Assembly (NCBI GenBank): GCA_902556405.1
Contig: CACDWF010000019.1
Span: 1 to 36,968, forward strand
Reading direction: 5' to 3'
DNA from: an uncultured Alphaproteobacteria bacterium
GTDB taxonomy: Bacteria > Pseudomonadota > Alphaproteobacteria > Rhodobacterales > Rhodobacteraceae
Length of the DNA stretch: 36,968 nt
Every line of letters starts with the position of its first letter. Positions within the stretch are counted from its first letter, which is position 1. The position numbers and the translations under genes were made by a program. Shown here piece by piece: positions 8,572 through 18,000 of this stretch. Under the pieces are notes generated by a model, which worked only from the letters and a program-made list of their open reading frames with translations, was not told the origin of the DNA and searched no databases.

Positions 8572-9058
8572 CAAAAGGCGCTTCCTCTTATTTTCAATTT
8601 TATTTCCCTTTATTTTCTTTAAACCTTCATGGGGTCATCCAAAAAAACCAAATTTATTGGTTGTGTGGAAAAAAAAGAGGGTTTTAGCTCTTTATAGAAA
8701 CAGTAAAATGTTAAAAGCCTATCGAATTCGCTTGGGGTTCAGTCCGAAGGGACAAAAAGAAAAGGAAGGAGATGGCAAAACTCCAGAGGGAAAATATTAC
8801 ATAACACACAAAAACCCAAAAAGTAAATTTTACTTAAGTCTTGGAATAAACTTTCCGAACCAAGATGATAAAAAAAGAGCCCTTCGAAGAGGTCTTGATC
8901 CTGGTAGTGACATTTTTATTCATGGACTAGGACAAAAAAATGTCATTCTGCACTATCTGTTTGACTGGACGGAGGGATGTATTGCGGTAACAAATAAAGA
9001 AATAGAAGAAATTTATGATTTGGTTGAACCGGGTACTATTATCTACATTTATGCCTAA
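8558..9058 (+). CDS. L,D-transpeptidase (YkuD domain), secreted, 166 aa
   Basis: The signal sequence (KKISKRRF then a hydrophobic run ending PSWG|H near residue 26) points to the periplasm. The catalytic domain has TPEGKYYI, the His of IFIHGLG (His122) and the nucleophile in WTEGCIAVTN (Cys141), matching the YkuD HxxG...S/TxGC signature. Such enzymes make 3-3 peptidoglycan cross-links or attach proteins to the wall; the short single-domain form resembles the YafK group. It overlaps rlmN by 14 bases. Its product is the first of three neighbouring envelope proteins (with the CAP lipoprotein and the second YkuD protein). Confidence 0.88.
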   Translation: MKKISKRRFLLFSILFPFIFFKPSWGHPKKPNLLVVWKKKRVLALYRNSKMLKAYRIRLGFSPKGQKEKEGDGKTPEGKYYITHKNPKSKFYLSLGINFPNQDDKKRALRRGLDPGSDIFIHGLGQKNVILHYLFDWTEGCIAVTNKEIEEIYDLVEPGTIIYIYA

Positions 9059-9072
9059 AATTTAAATGCAGC

Positions 9073-9573
9073 TTAAGACTTGCCGATCATCTGCACCCAC
9101 CAAACCTTGCCAGTGTTATCTTGGTACCAACTAAGCCCTAGGTCAGTAGCTTTGGGGTTTAAAATAATCTCTCTTCCAATCTTACTTTTGAACCAAACAT
9201 TCAATACATCATACTCACCCTCATAGGTCTCCGATACGTTTTCACCAAGCACTGAGCCGTCAAATCCTGCGATTCTTGCTCTGTCAATCGCAGATGATCC
9301 ATCTGAACCATAGTTCCATGCTCGCTGTTGTCGAGCTATGTCAAAAGCGTGTGTCTTGGACGCAGCTGAAAGGCTAGTCGAATATTTTAATTGAGATCTT
9401 CCATTCTCTAATCTAAGAGCATTAACCATCTCGAGGTGTCTTGATTTTAAAGCAGCCGTTTCAAAGCTAGAAATTGCTCCGGACTTGGAATACCCGTAAT
9501 AGACATCGGTGTTTGTGCCAACACAACCCATCAGTATAGTTAATAGCAGTATCTTTAATATAAACTTGTTCAT
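9073..9573 (-). CDS. CAP/SCP-domain lipoprotein, 166 aa
   Basis: The N-terminus is a lipoprotein signal: MNKF, a hydrophobic stretch and lipobox LMGC with Cys17 as the acylated residue. The rest is a compact bacterial CAP (CAP/SCP1/PR-1-like) domain: MVNALRLENGRSQLKYS, LSAASKTHAFDIARQ, GENVSETYEG, and a C-terminal VWWVQMIGKS that matches the usual W-x-Q. The bacterial CAP role is not settled; some bind lipids or the cell wall. GGAGG stands three bases before the ATG at 9573. It is flanked on both sides by YkuD L,D-transpeptidases, which suggests a cell-envelope task. Confidence 0.85.
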   Translation of the reverse strand: MNKFILKILLLTILMGCVGTNTDVYYGYSKSGAISSFETAALKSRHLEMVNALRLENGRSQLKYSTSLSAASKTHAFDIARQQRAWNYGSDGSSAIDRARIAGFDGSVLGENVSETYEGEYDVLNVWFKSKIGREIILNPKATDLGLSWYQDNTGKVWWVQMIGKS

Positions 9574-9678
9574 TTGCCTCCGGGCTCTTTCTTTTTACAA
9601 TAGGAATATAACGTTAACATATGGTTCACATGCAATTAATGCTTTCATAGAAAAGACATTTCAACTAAAACTGTAAAA

Positions 9679-10257
9679 ATGATAAAAATCGTCTCCAATA
9701 TTTTAATAGCTCAGCTACTATTATTTGTTTATACGTTAATAAGCAACCCAATTATAGCTCAGACTGCCGTAGAGTTTAGCGAGGATGGAAAGCCAAAACA
9801 CAATATCTTTTCATTCAGAATACAGTCTTGGCAGGATCATTTTAAGCATCTTAAGAAAGGTGCAATCCTAGTTGATACTAAAACCCGATCATTACATTAC
9901 TGGAATAAGAATGGAACAGAGTATAGAGTCTTTCCAACTTCTGTTCCCCTTAATGAAGATCTGACGAGACTAGGATACACGAAAGTCACAAAAAAGATAG
10001 TCGGACCTGAGTGGAGGCCTACAAAAAAAATGAGAGAAAGAGACCCCAAACTCCCCGAGTTTATGCCCCCAGGTCCTGATAACCCTCTAGGTTCTCATGC
10101 ACTTTATCTTAGCTGGCCTAGTTATCGTATTCATGGGACAAGCGATACTAGAAAAATTGGAAGGCAAAGCTCATCTGGTTGCATAGGGCTATATAATGAA
10201 CAAATTGAAGAGCTTTTCAATTCAGTCGAGATTGGAACGCCGGTTAGAATTCTTTAG
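9679..10257 (+). CDS. L,D-transpeptidase (YkuD domain, ErfK/YbiS type), secreted, 192 aa
   Basis: The signal peptide ends near PIIAQ (about residue 28). The YkuD core has GAILVDTKTRSLHYW, GPEWRPT, GPDNPLGSHALYLSW, the His of YRIHGTS (His152) and the nucleophile in SSSGCIGLYN (Cys168), a textbook HGT...SSGCIGL arrangement. It should work in the periplasm as a peptidoglycan L,D-transpeptidase or wall-anchoring enzyme. It differs clearly from the YkuD protein at 8558, so the two are not a recent duplication. Its 3' end overlaps the convergent SDR gene by 14 bases. Confidence 0.92.
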   Translation: MIKIVSNILIAQLLLFVYTLISNPIIAQTAVEFSEDGKPKHNIFSFRIQSWQDHFKHLKKGAILVDTKTRSLHYWNKNGTEYRVFPTSVPLNEDLTRLGYTKVTKKIVGPEWRPTKKMRERDPKLPEFMPPGPDNPLGSHALYLSWPSYRIHGTSDTRKIGRQSSSGCIGLYNEQIEELFNSVEIGTPVRIL

Positions 10258-11125
10258 AGCTTTTGTGAATTGCAGAAAGTCCATCCCTGTATGAAGGGAA
10301 AGCAAGCTTATATCCCAGTTCGTCTTTGAGCCTTTTGTTTGATACTTTTTTTTCTTCTTTATAAAAACTTCTTGCCATTTCACTTACTAAATCACTTTCC
10401 AAACTGACAGTCTGAGGACAGCTTTTTTTAAGCAAACTTGCTGCGAATTGCGCTACTTCCAACTGCGTTGCAGGCAGATCGTCAGACAAATTAAAAACCT
10501 TAGCTTTAGATTGAGAGCTGATAGCCATCTCGATAGCACCTGCTATATCGTCAACATGAATCCTATTAAATAGATGAGCTGGTTTATCGACTATAAAAAC
10601 TCTTTCATTTTCTATTAAGCGATCAATAAGGCTTCTTCCTGGTCCATATATTCCTGCCAACCTGAAAATCATAGTTTTTATCGAAAGGTTTTCTCCTAAT
10701 TTTAACCATGATTTTTCGGCTGCTACTCGTGTAATACTTCTCTCTAGATTGGGTTCGAGTACTGTATCTTCTGTAACCCATCCACCCTTTTTATCACCAT
10801 AAACACTGGTAGTTGACAGATAACCCGCCCATTTAATTTTTTCGCATTTATTTTTGAATATACACCCATAATTCTTAATAACTGGATCCTTACCTTTGTC
10901 CGGAGGCGCAGTACTCAAAATGTATGGATCCTTGTTAAGGATACTCTTAATCCTTGCCTCATCATCAAAAAAAATTGGTGTGGCATTGAGGGATTTAATT
11001 TCTTTAATCTTTTCATCAAATCTGGTTGTACAAAACACTTGCCAATTTTTTTTCGAAAACTTTTGGCACACAAATTTCGCAGTGTAACCAAAACCAAAAA
11101 TTAACAATATATTATTCTTATTCAT
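10244..11125 (-). CDS. NAD(P)-dependent epimerase/dehydratase-like SDR (YeeZ type), 293 aa
   Basis: Extended SDR fold: FGFGYTAKFV at residues 10-19 for nucleotide binding, the serine/threonine of LSTTSVYGDKKGGW, then FRLAGIYGPGRSLID and NRIHVDDIAGAI. The usual YxxxK tyrosine is replaced in this group, as in E. coli YeeZ-like proteins, so catalytic activity is uncertain. The substrate is unknown. The start overlaps the queG stop by eight bases, so it is translated from the same mRNA as queG. The other end overlaps the convergent L,D-transpeptidase. Confidence 0.78.
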   Translation of the reverse strand: MNKNNILLIFGFGYTAKFVCQKFSKKNWQVFCTTRFDEKIKEIKSLNATPIFFDDEARIKSILNKDPYILSTAPPDKGKDPVIKNYGCIFKNKCEKIKWAGYLSTTSVYGDKKGGWVTEDTVLEPNLERSITRVAAEKSWLKLGENLSIKTMIFRLAGIYGPGRSLIDRLIENERVFIVDKPAHLFNRIHVDDIAGAIEMAISSQSKAKVFNLSDDLPATQLEVAQFAASLLKKSCPQTVSLESDLVSEMARSFYKEEKKVSNKRLKDELGYKLAFPSYRDGLSAIHKSSKEF

Positions 11126-12158
11126 TTTTTATTAGCTCAGAAATAGACCAATTGGCAGCCTCAGATATAAAATCCACAGAATGACCTTTAAAACCTTCCA
11201 GTGATTTAATGTATTCTTTGTTTCCACTATTTCCCATTGCATATATTATATTTCTTAGAAATCTTGTTAATCCTATTCTTTTTATAGCGGTTCCACTAAA
11301 AAACTTCCGAAATTCACTATCTGAAAAGCTTATAGCTTCCTTTAGGGTTAAGTCAGAAAATGTGTCTCTATAATTCACATTTCTGGTTATTTGTGCAAAT
11401 TTATTCCAAGGACAGACAGCCAAACAATCATCGCATCCAAAAATTCTGTTACCAATTGATGATCTAAGTTCTTTATCAATTGCACCTCTATGTTCAATAG
11501 TAAGATACGCAATGCACTTTCTAGCATCCAGCTTATAGGCACCCTCAAATGCGTTTGTAGGACAAATATCTAAACACTTGGTGCAAGATCCGCAATTATC
11601 TTCCTCTGGTTCATCTATCGGCAATGATTTATCAATATACATTACACCAATAAAAAACCAGTTTCCCATATTTCTACTTACCAGATTTGTATGTTTGCCT
11701 TGCCAACCCAATCCACATAATTGTGCTAAAGGTTTTTCCATAACTGGGGCTGTATCCACAAATATTTTCAGGTCACAGTCTAACTTTTTTTTTACCCAAG
11801 ATGCTACGATCTTTAACTTAGATTTGACAATTTTGTGATAATCTCTTTTTGTAGCGAAAACGGAAAAGTTAGATAATTCTTTATCCTTTAATTTTTTGAG
11901 TGGGTCTTCTGAAGGAGTGTAATCATCTGTAAATACCAAAATTGATTTGACACTTGGCCATAAATTTTCTGGTGCTATTCGTTCGTTGATCCTTTTCTCT
12001 AGCCAGTCCATTCCAGCGTTCCAATCGTTTTTAATATAGTCCATAAATTTTTTCTTTATTGATTGATCAACCTTTCTTGGCTCGGTTATGCCGACAGAAG
12101 AAAAGCCAACATCAGAAGCGATTTTATGGAGTTGTGATTTAAAGTCCAATATTTCCAC
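11118..12158 (-). CDS. queG: Epoxyqueuosine reductase
   Basis: Cobalamin- and Fe-S-dependent enzyme of the last step of queuosine synthesis in tRNA. The N-terminal catalytic half has DTAPVMEKPLAQ and GLGWQGKHTNLVSR. The two [4Fe-4S] sites are in CGSCTKCLDICPTNA and CDDCLAVCPWNKF, with ARKCIAYLTIEHRGAI between them. Length (346 aa) suits the family without the extra HEAT extension. The start is GTG at 12158, one base after the stop of the upstream gene; no clear Shine-Dalgarno is seen, which fits translational coupling. Confidence 0.95.
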   Translation of the reverse strand: MEILDFKSQLHKIASDVGFSSVGITEPRKVDQSIKKKFMDYIKNDWNAGMDWLEKRINERIAPENLWPSVKSILVFTDDYTPSEDPLKKLKDKELSNFSVFATKRDYHKIVKSKLKIVASWVKKKLDCDLKIFVDTAPVMEKPLAQLCGLGWQGKHTNLVSRNMGNWFFIGVMYIDKSLPIDEPEEDNCGSCTKCLDICPTNAFEGAYKLDARKCIAYLTIEHRGAIDKELRSSIGNRIFGCDDCLAVCPWNKFAQITRNVNYRDTFSDLTLKEAISFSDSEFRKFFSGTAIKRIGLTRFLRNIIYAMGNSGNKEYIKSLEGFKGHSVDFISEAANWSISELIKNE

Positions 12159-12159
12159 G

Positions 12160-12831
12160 CTAAAAATCTAAGTCACTATAATGGCTTGTTGGCACAAAAC
12201 CAGGAACTAAATCTGTTAGCAAACCAGCATATCTAAAAGCAGGTCGCGACTTAATTTTGGCATACCATTCTTTAATTATTGGTTTAGACTGCCAGTCAAT
12301 ATCTCCTATATAATCTAGCGTAGAAATATGTCCGGCTGCTGAAAAGTCTGCTAGTGACATTTTCTCCCCAGCGAGCCAATTTCTCTTTTCCAAAAGCCAT
12401 TCCAAGTAATCAAAATGAAACTTTATGTTCCTAAGCCCCTCTTTTATTGCACTACTATTGGGTTGGCCAATTTTAAAAATTTTTTTATAAACTCTCTCAT
12501 TAAGTAAATTCTTAGTAACTTCGTTATAAAATTTATCGTCGAACCAAGACGTCATCCTTCGAGTTTCGAATCTTAGGTTTCGGTCAGCTGGAATAAGTTT
12601 TGGAATTGGGTAAGACTCGTCCAAATACTCACAAATAGGTGTACTCTCAGTAAAGACAGTGGGTCCTTCTTTTAATAATGGTACCTTACCAGAGGGACTG
12701 AGCCTAATAAAATCCAAGTTTCTCTCCCATATAGGTTCATCGATTAATTCAACTTCAAGTTTTTTCTCTGCCAAAACCAGCCTCACTTTTCGACAGAAAG
12801 GTGAGAGTGCTAAATGGTGAAGTTTTCTCAT
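12160..12831 (-). CDS. Glutathione S-transferase-like protein, 223 aa
   Basis: N-terminal thioredoxin-like domain with LALSPFCRKVRLVLAEKKL (Ser-Pro-Phe-Cys near residue 10), the cis-Pro segment GKVPLLKEG and the glutathione-binding FTESTPICEYLDE, followed by the all-helical C-terminal domain with WLAGEKMSLADFSAAGHIS. It probably binds or transfers glutathione; the substrate is unknown. It lies directly upstream of queG with one base between, and 54 bases after mtgA. Confidence 0.88.
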   Translation of the reverse strand: MRKLHHLALSPFCRKVRLVLAEKKLEVELIDEPIWERNLDFIRLSPSGKVPLLKEGPTVFTESTPICEYLDESYPIPKLIPADRNLRFETRRMTSWFDDKFYNEVTKNLLNERVYKKIFKIGQPNSSAIKEGLRNIKFHFDYLEWLLEKRNWLAGEKMSLADFSAAGHISTLDYIGDIDWQSKPIIKEWYAKIKSRPAFRYAGLLTDLVPGFVPTSHYSDLDF

Positions 12832-12885
12832 AATTAATAATACCTTTTACAATGCATATATAATTATAAAAAACAGCTGGATCTG

Positions 12886-13551
12886 TCATCTTTTTTTAAG
12901 ATATCTATATCTTTTTTTTAATCTTGAAATTCTATCAACCAGATATGATTTCAATTTTTTAGGACTTCGAGTTTTTGGGCTCGGAAGAGTTAATGCAATT
13001 CGAATTGCTTGCTCTTTTGTGAGTTTATTTGATTGCTTTTTATAATATTTTTCTGAAGCTTTATTGAAACCAAATGCCAGCAGGCTTGTCTCGACAGTAT
13101 TTAAATATATTTCGATAATTCTTCTTTTTGGAATAATAATCTCTAACAAGAAGGTGAAGTATAGTTCTACCATTTTTCTTGACCACGATCGGCCAGACCA
13201 TAAAAAAAGATTTTTTGCAAGTTGTTGTGTTATTGTGGAAGCACCTCTACTTTCCCCTCTTTTAAGTACTTTATAAATCTCTTTTATGTCTACACCTAAG
13301 TGGTTACAAAAATTTGAATCTTCTGTTGCAACTACTGAAAGGACTACGTTTTCACCCATATCAGAAATTGGAGTCCAATTGTAATCTATTTTTCTTTGAA
13401 AAAAATTGCTTTCCGAAACCATAAAGCTCGTAAAAGGAGGATTAAAAAATCTAAGTAAAAAAACGATTAATACGGACAAGAATATAAAGAAGACAAATAG
13501 TAGTGTAATAATTCTCGTAGTTCTGTGTGCTAAATTTTTAATCACGCACAC
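12886..13551 (-). CDS. mtgA: Monofunctional peptidoglycan glycosyltransferase
   Basis: Polymerises lipid II glycan strands without a transpeptidase domain. A single membrane anchor spans about residues 13-34, after which the GT51 domain faces the periplasm. Family motifs: VVATEDSNFCNHLGVD (catalytic Glu in ATED), RGASTITQQLAKNLFLW, and KRRIIEIYLN. The next motif, usually N-V-A-E-x-G-x-G, reads NTVETSLLAFGFN: the Glu is kept but the glycines are not. The start is GTG at 13551 and the length (221 aa) is usual. It follows gltD by 32 bases. Confidence 0.9.
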   Translation of the reverse strand: MCVIKNLAHRTTRIITLLFVFFIFLSVLIVFLLRFFNPPFTSFMVSESNFFQRKIDYNWTPISDMGENVVLSVVATEDSNFCNHLGVDIKEIYKVLKRGESRGASTITQQLAKNLFLWSGRSWSRKMVELYFTFLLEIIIPKRRIIEIYLNTVETSLLAFGFNKASEKYYKKQSNKLTKEQAIRIALTLPSPKTRSPKKLKSYLVDRISRLKKRYRYLKKR

Positions 13552-13583
13552 AAAATATCACTTAAATAGGACAATCTTTTTCC

Positions 13584-15017
13584 TTAGTCTGAAAGACTAC
13601 TATAACCCATCAATGCCGTGTCAACTGATTTTGCAACTTGCCTACCTTCTCTTATTGCCCACACAACTAGAGACTGACCACGTCGCATATCACCAGCTAC
13701 CCACAATTTGTCATGGGAGGTCTTGTAAGATTTGTCATCCGCAAACACATTTCCCCGCTTATCCAGAGACACTTCAGTATCTTTAAAAATCCTATCTGTA
13801 ATGGGCGAAACAAAACCCATGGCCAGCAATACCAAATCCGCTTTAATTACAAATTCAGAGTTTTCTACTTTTTCAAATTTCTCATTTACCCTTATACAAT
13901 TTAAAGAACTGACTTTCCCATTTTCAACCCCAAAAGATGTTGTTAATACTGAAAATTCTCTATCTGCTCCCTCTTCTTGACTCGAAGAGGTTCTCATCTT
14001 GAGAGGCCAATTTGGCCATGTTAGCAATTTGTCTTCCCTTTCGGGCGGAGCAGGCATAATCTCTAGCTGTGTGACAGACAATGCACCTTGGCGAATTGAT
14101 GTTCCTATGCAATCTGAACCGGTGTCTCCTCCACCAATAACAACGACGTTTTTACCATCTGCTGTTATCTCTTCCAAACCCTCGAGCGTCTCTTTGCCTA
14201 CTCTTCTGTTTTGTTGAGGTAAAAAATCCATAGCGAAATATATGCCTTCAGAGTTACGCCCTTCAATGTCTAGGTCACGTGGTTTTTCAGCCCCACAGGC
14301 TAGGATCAAAGCATCGTGTTCCTTTATCATATCATTAATTTCAATATCTACACCTAATTCCACACCACACTGGAATTGAACTCCTTCAGCTGATAATTGC
14401 TCTAATCTTTTATCGATATGGGTTTTTTCCATTTTAAAATCAGGAATTCCATATCTAAGAAGACCTCCCATTTTTTTATTTTTTTCATAAATTATAACAT
14501 TGTGACCTGCCCTGGCTAATTGTTGAGCAGCTGCAAGCCCTGCTGGACCAGAACCAATTATTCCTATTTTCTTGTTTGTCTTATTCTGATTTATCTGTGG
14601 TTTTATCCATCCATTGTCCCATGCCTTGTCAACTATTGAACATTCTATGGATTTTATTGTTACCGGGCTATCAACAATATTTAAGGTACATGAAGCTTCG
14701 CAGGGTGCAGGGCAAATCCTACCCGTAAATTCAGGGAAGTTATTTGTTGAATGTAAGTCTTTAGATGCCTGCTCCCATTCACCCCTATAAACCAAATCAT
14801 TCCAATCCGGAATCTGATTATTAACGGGACACCCTTTCAAGCCCTTCATGTCATGACAAAAAGGAATTCCACATTCCATACATCTGCTGGCTTGATCTCT
14901 TATGACTTGCTCTGGGAGAGGTACTATAAACTCTCTAAAATTTCTTATTCTATCTGATGCAGGCCTATATTTCCTATCTTGCCTATCTATTTCTAAAAAT
15001 CCAGTAACCTTACCCAT
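13584..15017 (-). CDS. gltD: Glutamate synthase (NADPH) small subunit
   Basis: FAD- and Fe-S-containing beta subunit that passes electrons from NADPH to GltB. N-terminal cysteine clusters are in CMECGIPFCHDMKGLKGCP and CPAPCEASCTLN. The FAD-binding GSGPAGLAAAQQLARAGH and the NADPH-binding VVIGGGDTGSDC follow, and the C-terminal second FAD segment is WVAGDMRRGQSLVVWAI. Full length at 477 aa. AGGGA precedes the ATG at 15017, and gltB ends 30 bases upstream. It assimilates ammonia as glutamate together with glutamine synthetase (not in the window). Confidence 0.96.
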   Translation of the reverse strand: MGKVTGFLEIDRQDRKYRPASDRIRNFREFIVPLPEQVIRDQASRCMECGIPFCHDMKGLKGCPVNNQIPDWNDLVYRGEWEQASKDLHSTNNFPEFTGRICPAPCEASCTLNIVDSPVTIKSIECSIVDKAWDNGWIKPQINQNKTNKKIGIIGSGPAGLAAAQQLARAGHNVIIYEKNKKMGGLLRYGIPDFKMEKTHIDKRLEQLSAEGVQFQCGVELGVDIEINDMIKEHDALILACGAEKPRDLDIEGRNSEGIYFAMDFLPQQNRRVGKETLEGLEEITADGKNVVVIGGGDTGSDCIGTSIRQGALSVTQLEIMPAPPEREDKLLTWPNWPLKMRTSSSQEEGADREFSVLTTSFGVENGKVSSLNCIRVNEKFEKVENSEFVIKADLVLLAMGFVSPITDRIFKDTEVSLDKRGNVFADDKSYKTSHDKLWVAGDMRRGQSLVVWAIREGRQVAKSVDTALMGYSSLSD

Positions 15018-15047
15018 CTCAATTTCCCTTATATTCTAAATTAGAGG

Positions 15048-18000
15048 CTATTCTGCAGCTACGATATTATTAAGCTTTTCTGCCTTTATTTCTTCCAATG
15101 CCCTTCTGTATTCCGTAGGCATTACTTTTAAAAATTTAGGCCTAAAATTATCCCATTCGTCTAAAATCTTTTTTGCAAGATCTGATTGAGTAAACTTTAA
15201 GTGTCTAGAAATTATGTTCCTTAGCCTTTCTTCATCATATCTGGTCATATCACTCGATATATCTACGCGACCATGGTGTTCAAAGTCACCCCCGTGATGA
15301 TGCTCAGATTCTAGCAAATCATCTTCTTCTGGAACCGGCTCAAGCTCTACCATTGCCAGATTACATCTATTTTTGAAGGTACCGTCTTCGTCCAACACAT
15401 AAGCGATTCCTCCGGACATACCTGCTGCAAAATTAAGGCCAGTTTTTCCTAAAACGACTACTATACCACCTGTCATGTATTCACAACCATGATCACCCAC
15501 TCCTTCAACAACTGCAGTAGCTCCAGAATTTCTAACGGCAAACCTCTCTCCAACTATACCTCTCAAATAGCATTCTCCGTCAATAGCACCATAAAGAATT
15601 GTGTTTCCTGCTATGATTGAATCTTCAGGAACAATTTTTTTTGCCTCTTTTGGGGGGTATACTATTATTTTTCCTCCAGATAATCCTTTTCCAACGTAAT
15701 CATTTGCTTCGCCTTCTACTTCTAGAGTAACTCCTCTCGATAACCATGCTCCAAACGCTTGACCCGTTGTACCCTTTAAACAAACATTTATTGAATCCTC
15801 AGGGAGACCTCTATGTCCAAAAATACGTGCAACCTCTCCACTTAGCATTGCTCCAGTTGATCTATTGTAGTTATAGATTGGGAGCTTTATTTTTGTGGGT
15901 TTTTTATTTAGCAAGGTATCTTTTGACATTTCAATTAGCTGCCTATCTAGAATATCTTTAATTGGATGGTGCTGTCTTTCACAATTAAACTTTGGTACTC
16001 CATCACCCATCTTTGGATCAAAGAACAGCTTTGTGAAATCGAGACCTTTTGCTTTCCAATGTTTAATTGCTTTTTTCCTATCGAGCACATCAATTTGACC
16101 AATCATATCATCAAATTTTTTGAAACCTAACTTACTCATCAGTATTCTTACCTCTTCTGCAATAAAAAAGAAAAAATTCACAACATGTTCTGGCATTCCT
16201 ACAAATCGCTTCCTCAAAACCGGGTCTTGTGTTGCGATTCCCACTGGACATGTATTCAAGTGACACTTACGCATCATAATACAACCCGATGCAATCAATG
16301 GGGCTGTTGAAAAACCAAACTCATCCGCCCCTAATAATGCTCCAATAACAACATCTCGACCGGTCCTTAGCCCGCCATCAACTTGGACTGCTATTCGTGA
16401 TCTAAGCTTATTTTTCATCAAAGTTTGGTGTGTTTCTGCCAAACCAAGTTCCCATGGTGAGCCGGCGTGTTTCACCGATGTCAGGGGGCTCGCCCCAGTA
16501 CCACCCTCCATACCCGAAATAGTAACATGGTCAGCTTTTGCTTTCGCTACTCCAGCAGCGACAGTACCTACACCAACCTCGGATACTAGTTTGACTGATA
16601 TATCAGCTTTTGGGTTGACGTTTTTAAGATCGAATATAAGTTGCGCTAAATCTTCTATTGAATAAATATCGTGATGGGGCGGGGGAGAGATAAGTCCAAC
16701 CCCTCTAGTAGAATGTCGGACCTTTGCAATTACAGCGTCTACCTTGTGACCAGGAAGCTGGCCTCCTTCACCGGGCTTTGCTCCTTGCGCCATTTTAATT
16801 TGAATCATATCGGAATTTACTAGGTATTCCGTTGTGACACCAAATCTACCAGAGGCAACTTGTTTTATTGCAGACCGTCTGTTGTCGCCATTATTATCAG
16901 TGGAAAACCGTTCAACCTCTTCACCGCCTTCACCTGTGTTCGACTTTCCCTCAATCCTATTCATGGCTATGGCTAGGTTCTCATGCGCTTCTGCAGATAT
17001 TGATCCGTAAGACATGGCTCCGGTAGCGAACCGTTTTACAATTTCCGTGGCCGGCTCAACCTCATCAATTTTAATACTGTCTCTGCCCGTTTCGCTTGAA
17101 TCCTTAAGCCTAAATAAGCCTCTTATTGTAAACAACCTTTCTTCTTGCTCATCCATGGACTTTGAATATTCTTTAAATGTATCGAAAGAATTACTTCTTA
17201 CGGCATGTTGAAGGTTCGTAATCTCATCTGAACTCCAAGCATGTACTTCTCCTCTTTTTCTAACGGCGTAATCACCCCCTACATCTAGAGAGTCTCTTAA
17301 AACTTCTAAGTTTGAATAAGCTTCCTGATGGCGGGTAATCGTTTCCTTTGCTATTTCATTTATTCCTATTCCGCTGATTTGAGTAGAAGTTCCCTTGAAG
17401 TACTTGCTCACGAATTCCTCTGATAAGCCGACTGCATCAAAAATTTGTGCTCCACAGTATGATTGGTAAGTTGAAATACCCATCTTGGACATAACTTTCA
17501 AAAGCCCTTTGCTAACTGACTTTATGTATCTACTAACCGCTTCTGTCTCACTTACATCTTTAGACAGCATGTTTCTTTCTTTAAGATCTAATATAGTGTC
17601 AAAAGCCATATATGGATTTATAGCCTCAGCCCCGTAGCCAGCTAATACTGCAAAGTGATGGACCTCTCTAGGCTCTGCTGATTCCACTACCAATCCAACG
17701 GCTGTTCGCAATCCTTTTCTTATAAGATGGTGGTGTACCGATGCGATGGCCAGTAGAGCAGGCAAAGCTATCCTATCTTTACCGAACTGTCTGTCAGATA
17801 GCACTATAATATTACCACCCTCTTTTACTACCTTCTCCGACTTTACACATATATTTTCCAAACACTCTTCAAAACCTGTATGACCTGTATTCTTGTCAAA
17901 TGTGGTATCTAGAACTCTTGATACAAAATGGTTATCACCAATCTCACTTATCTTTCTAATCTTTTGCATATCCTCATTTGTTAGGATCGGTTGTTTAACC

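Noticed and set aside
13585-13599. Short inverted repeat TAGTCT-GAA-AGACTA at the end of gltD
   Set aside because: Only six pairs with a three-base loop, mostly inside coding sequence, and no T-tract on the gltD strand.
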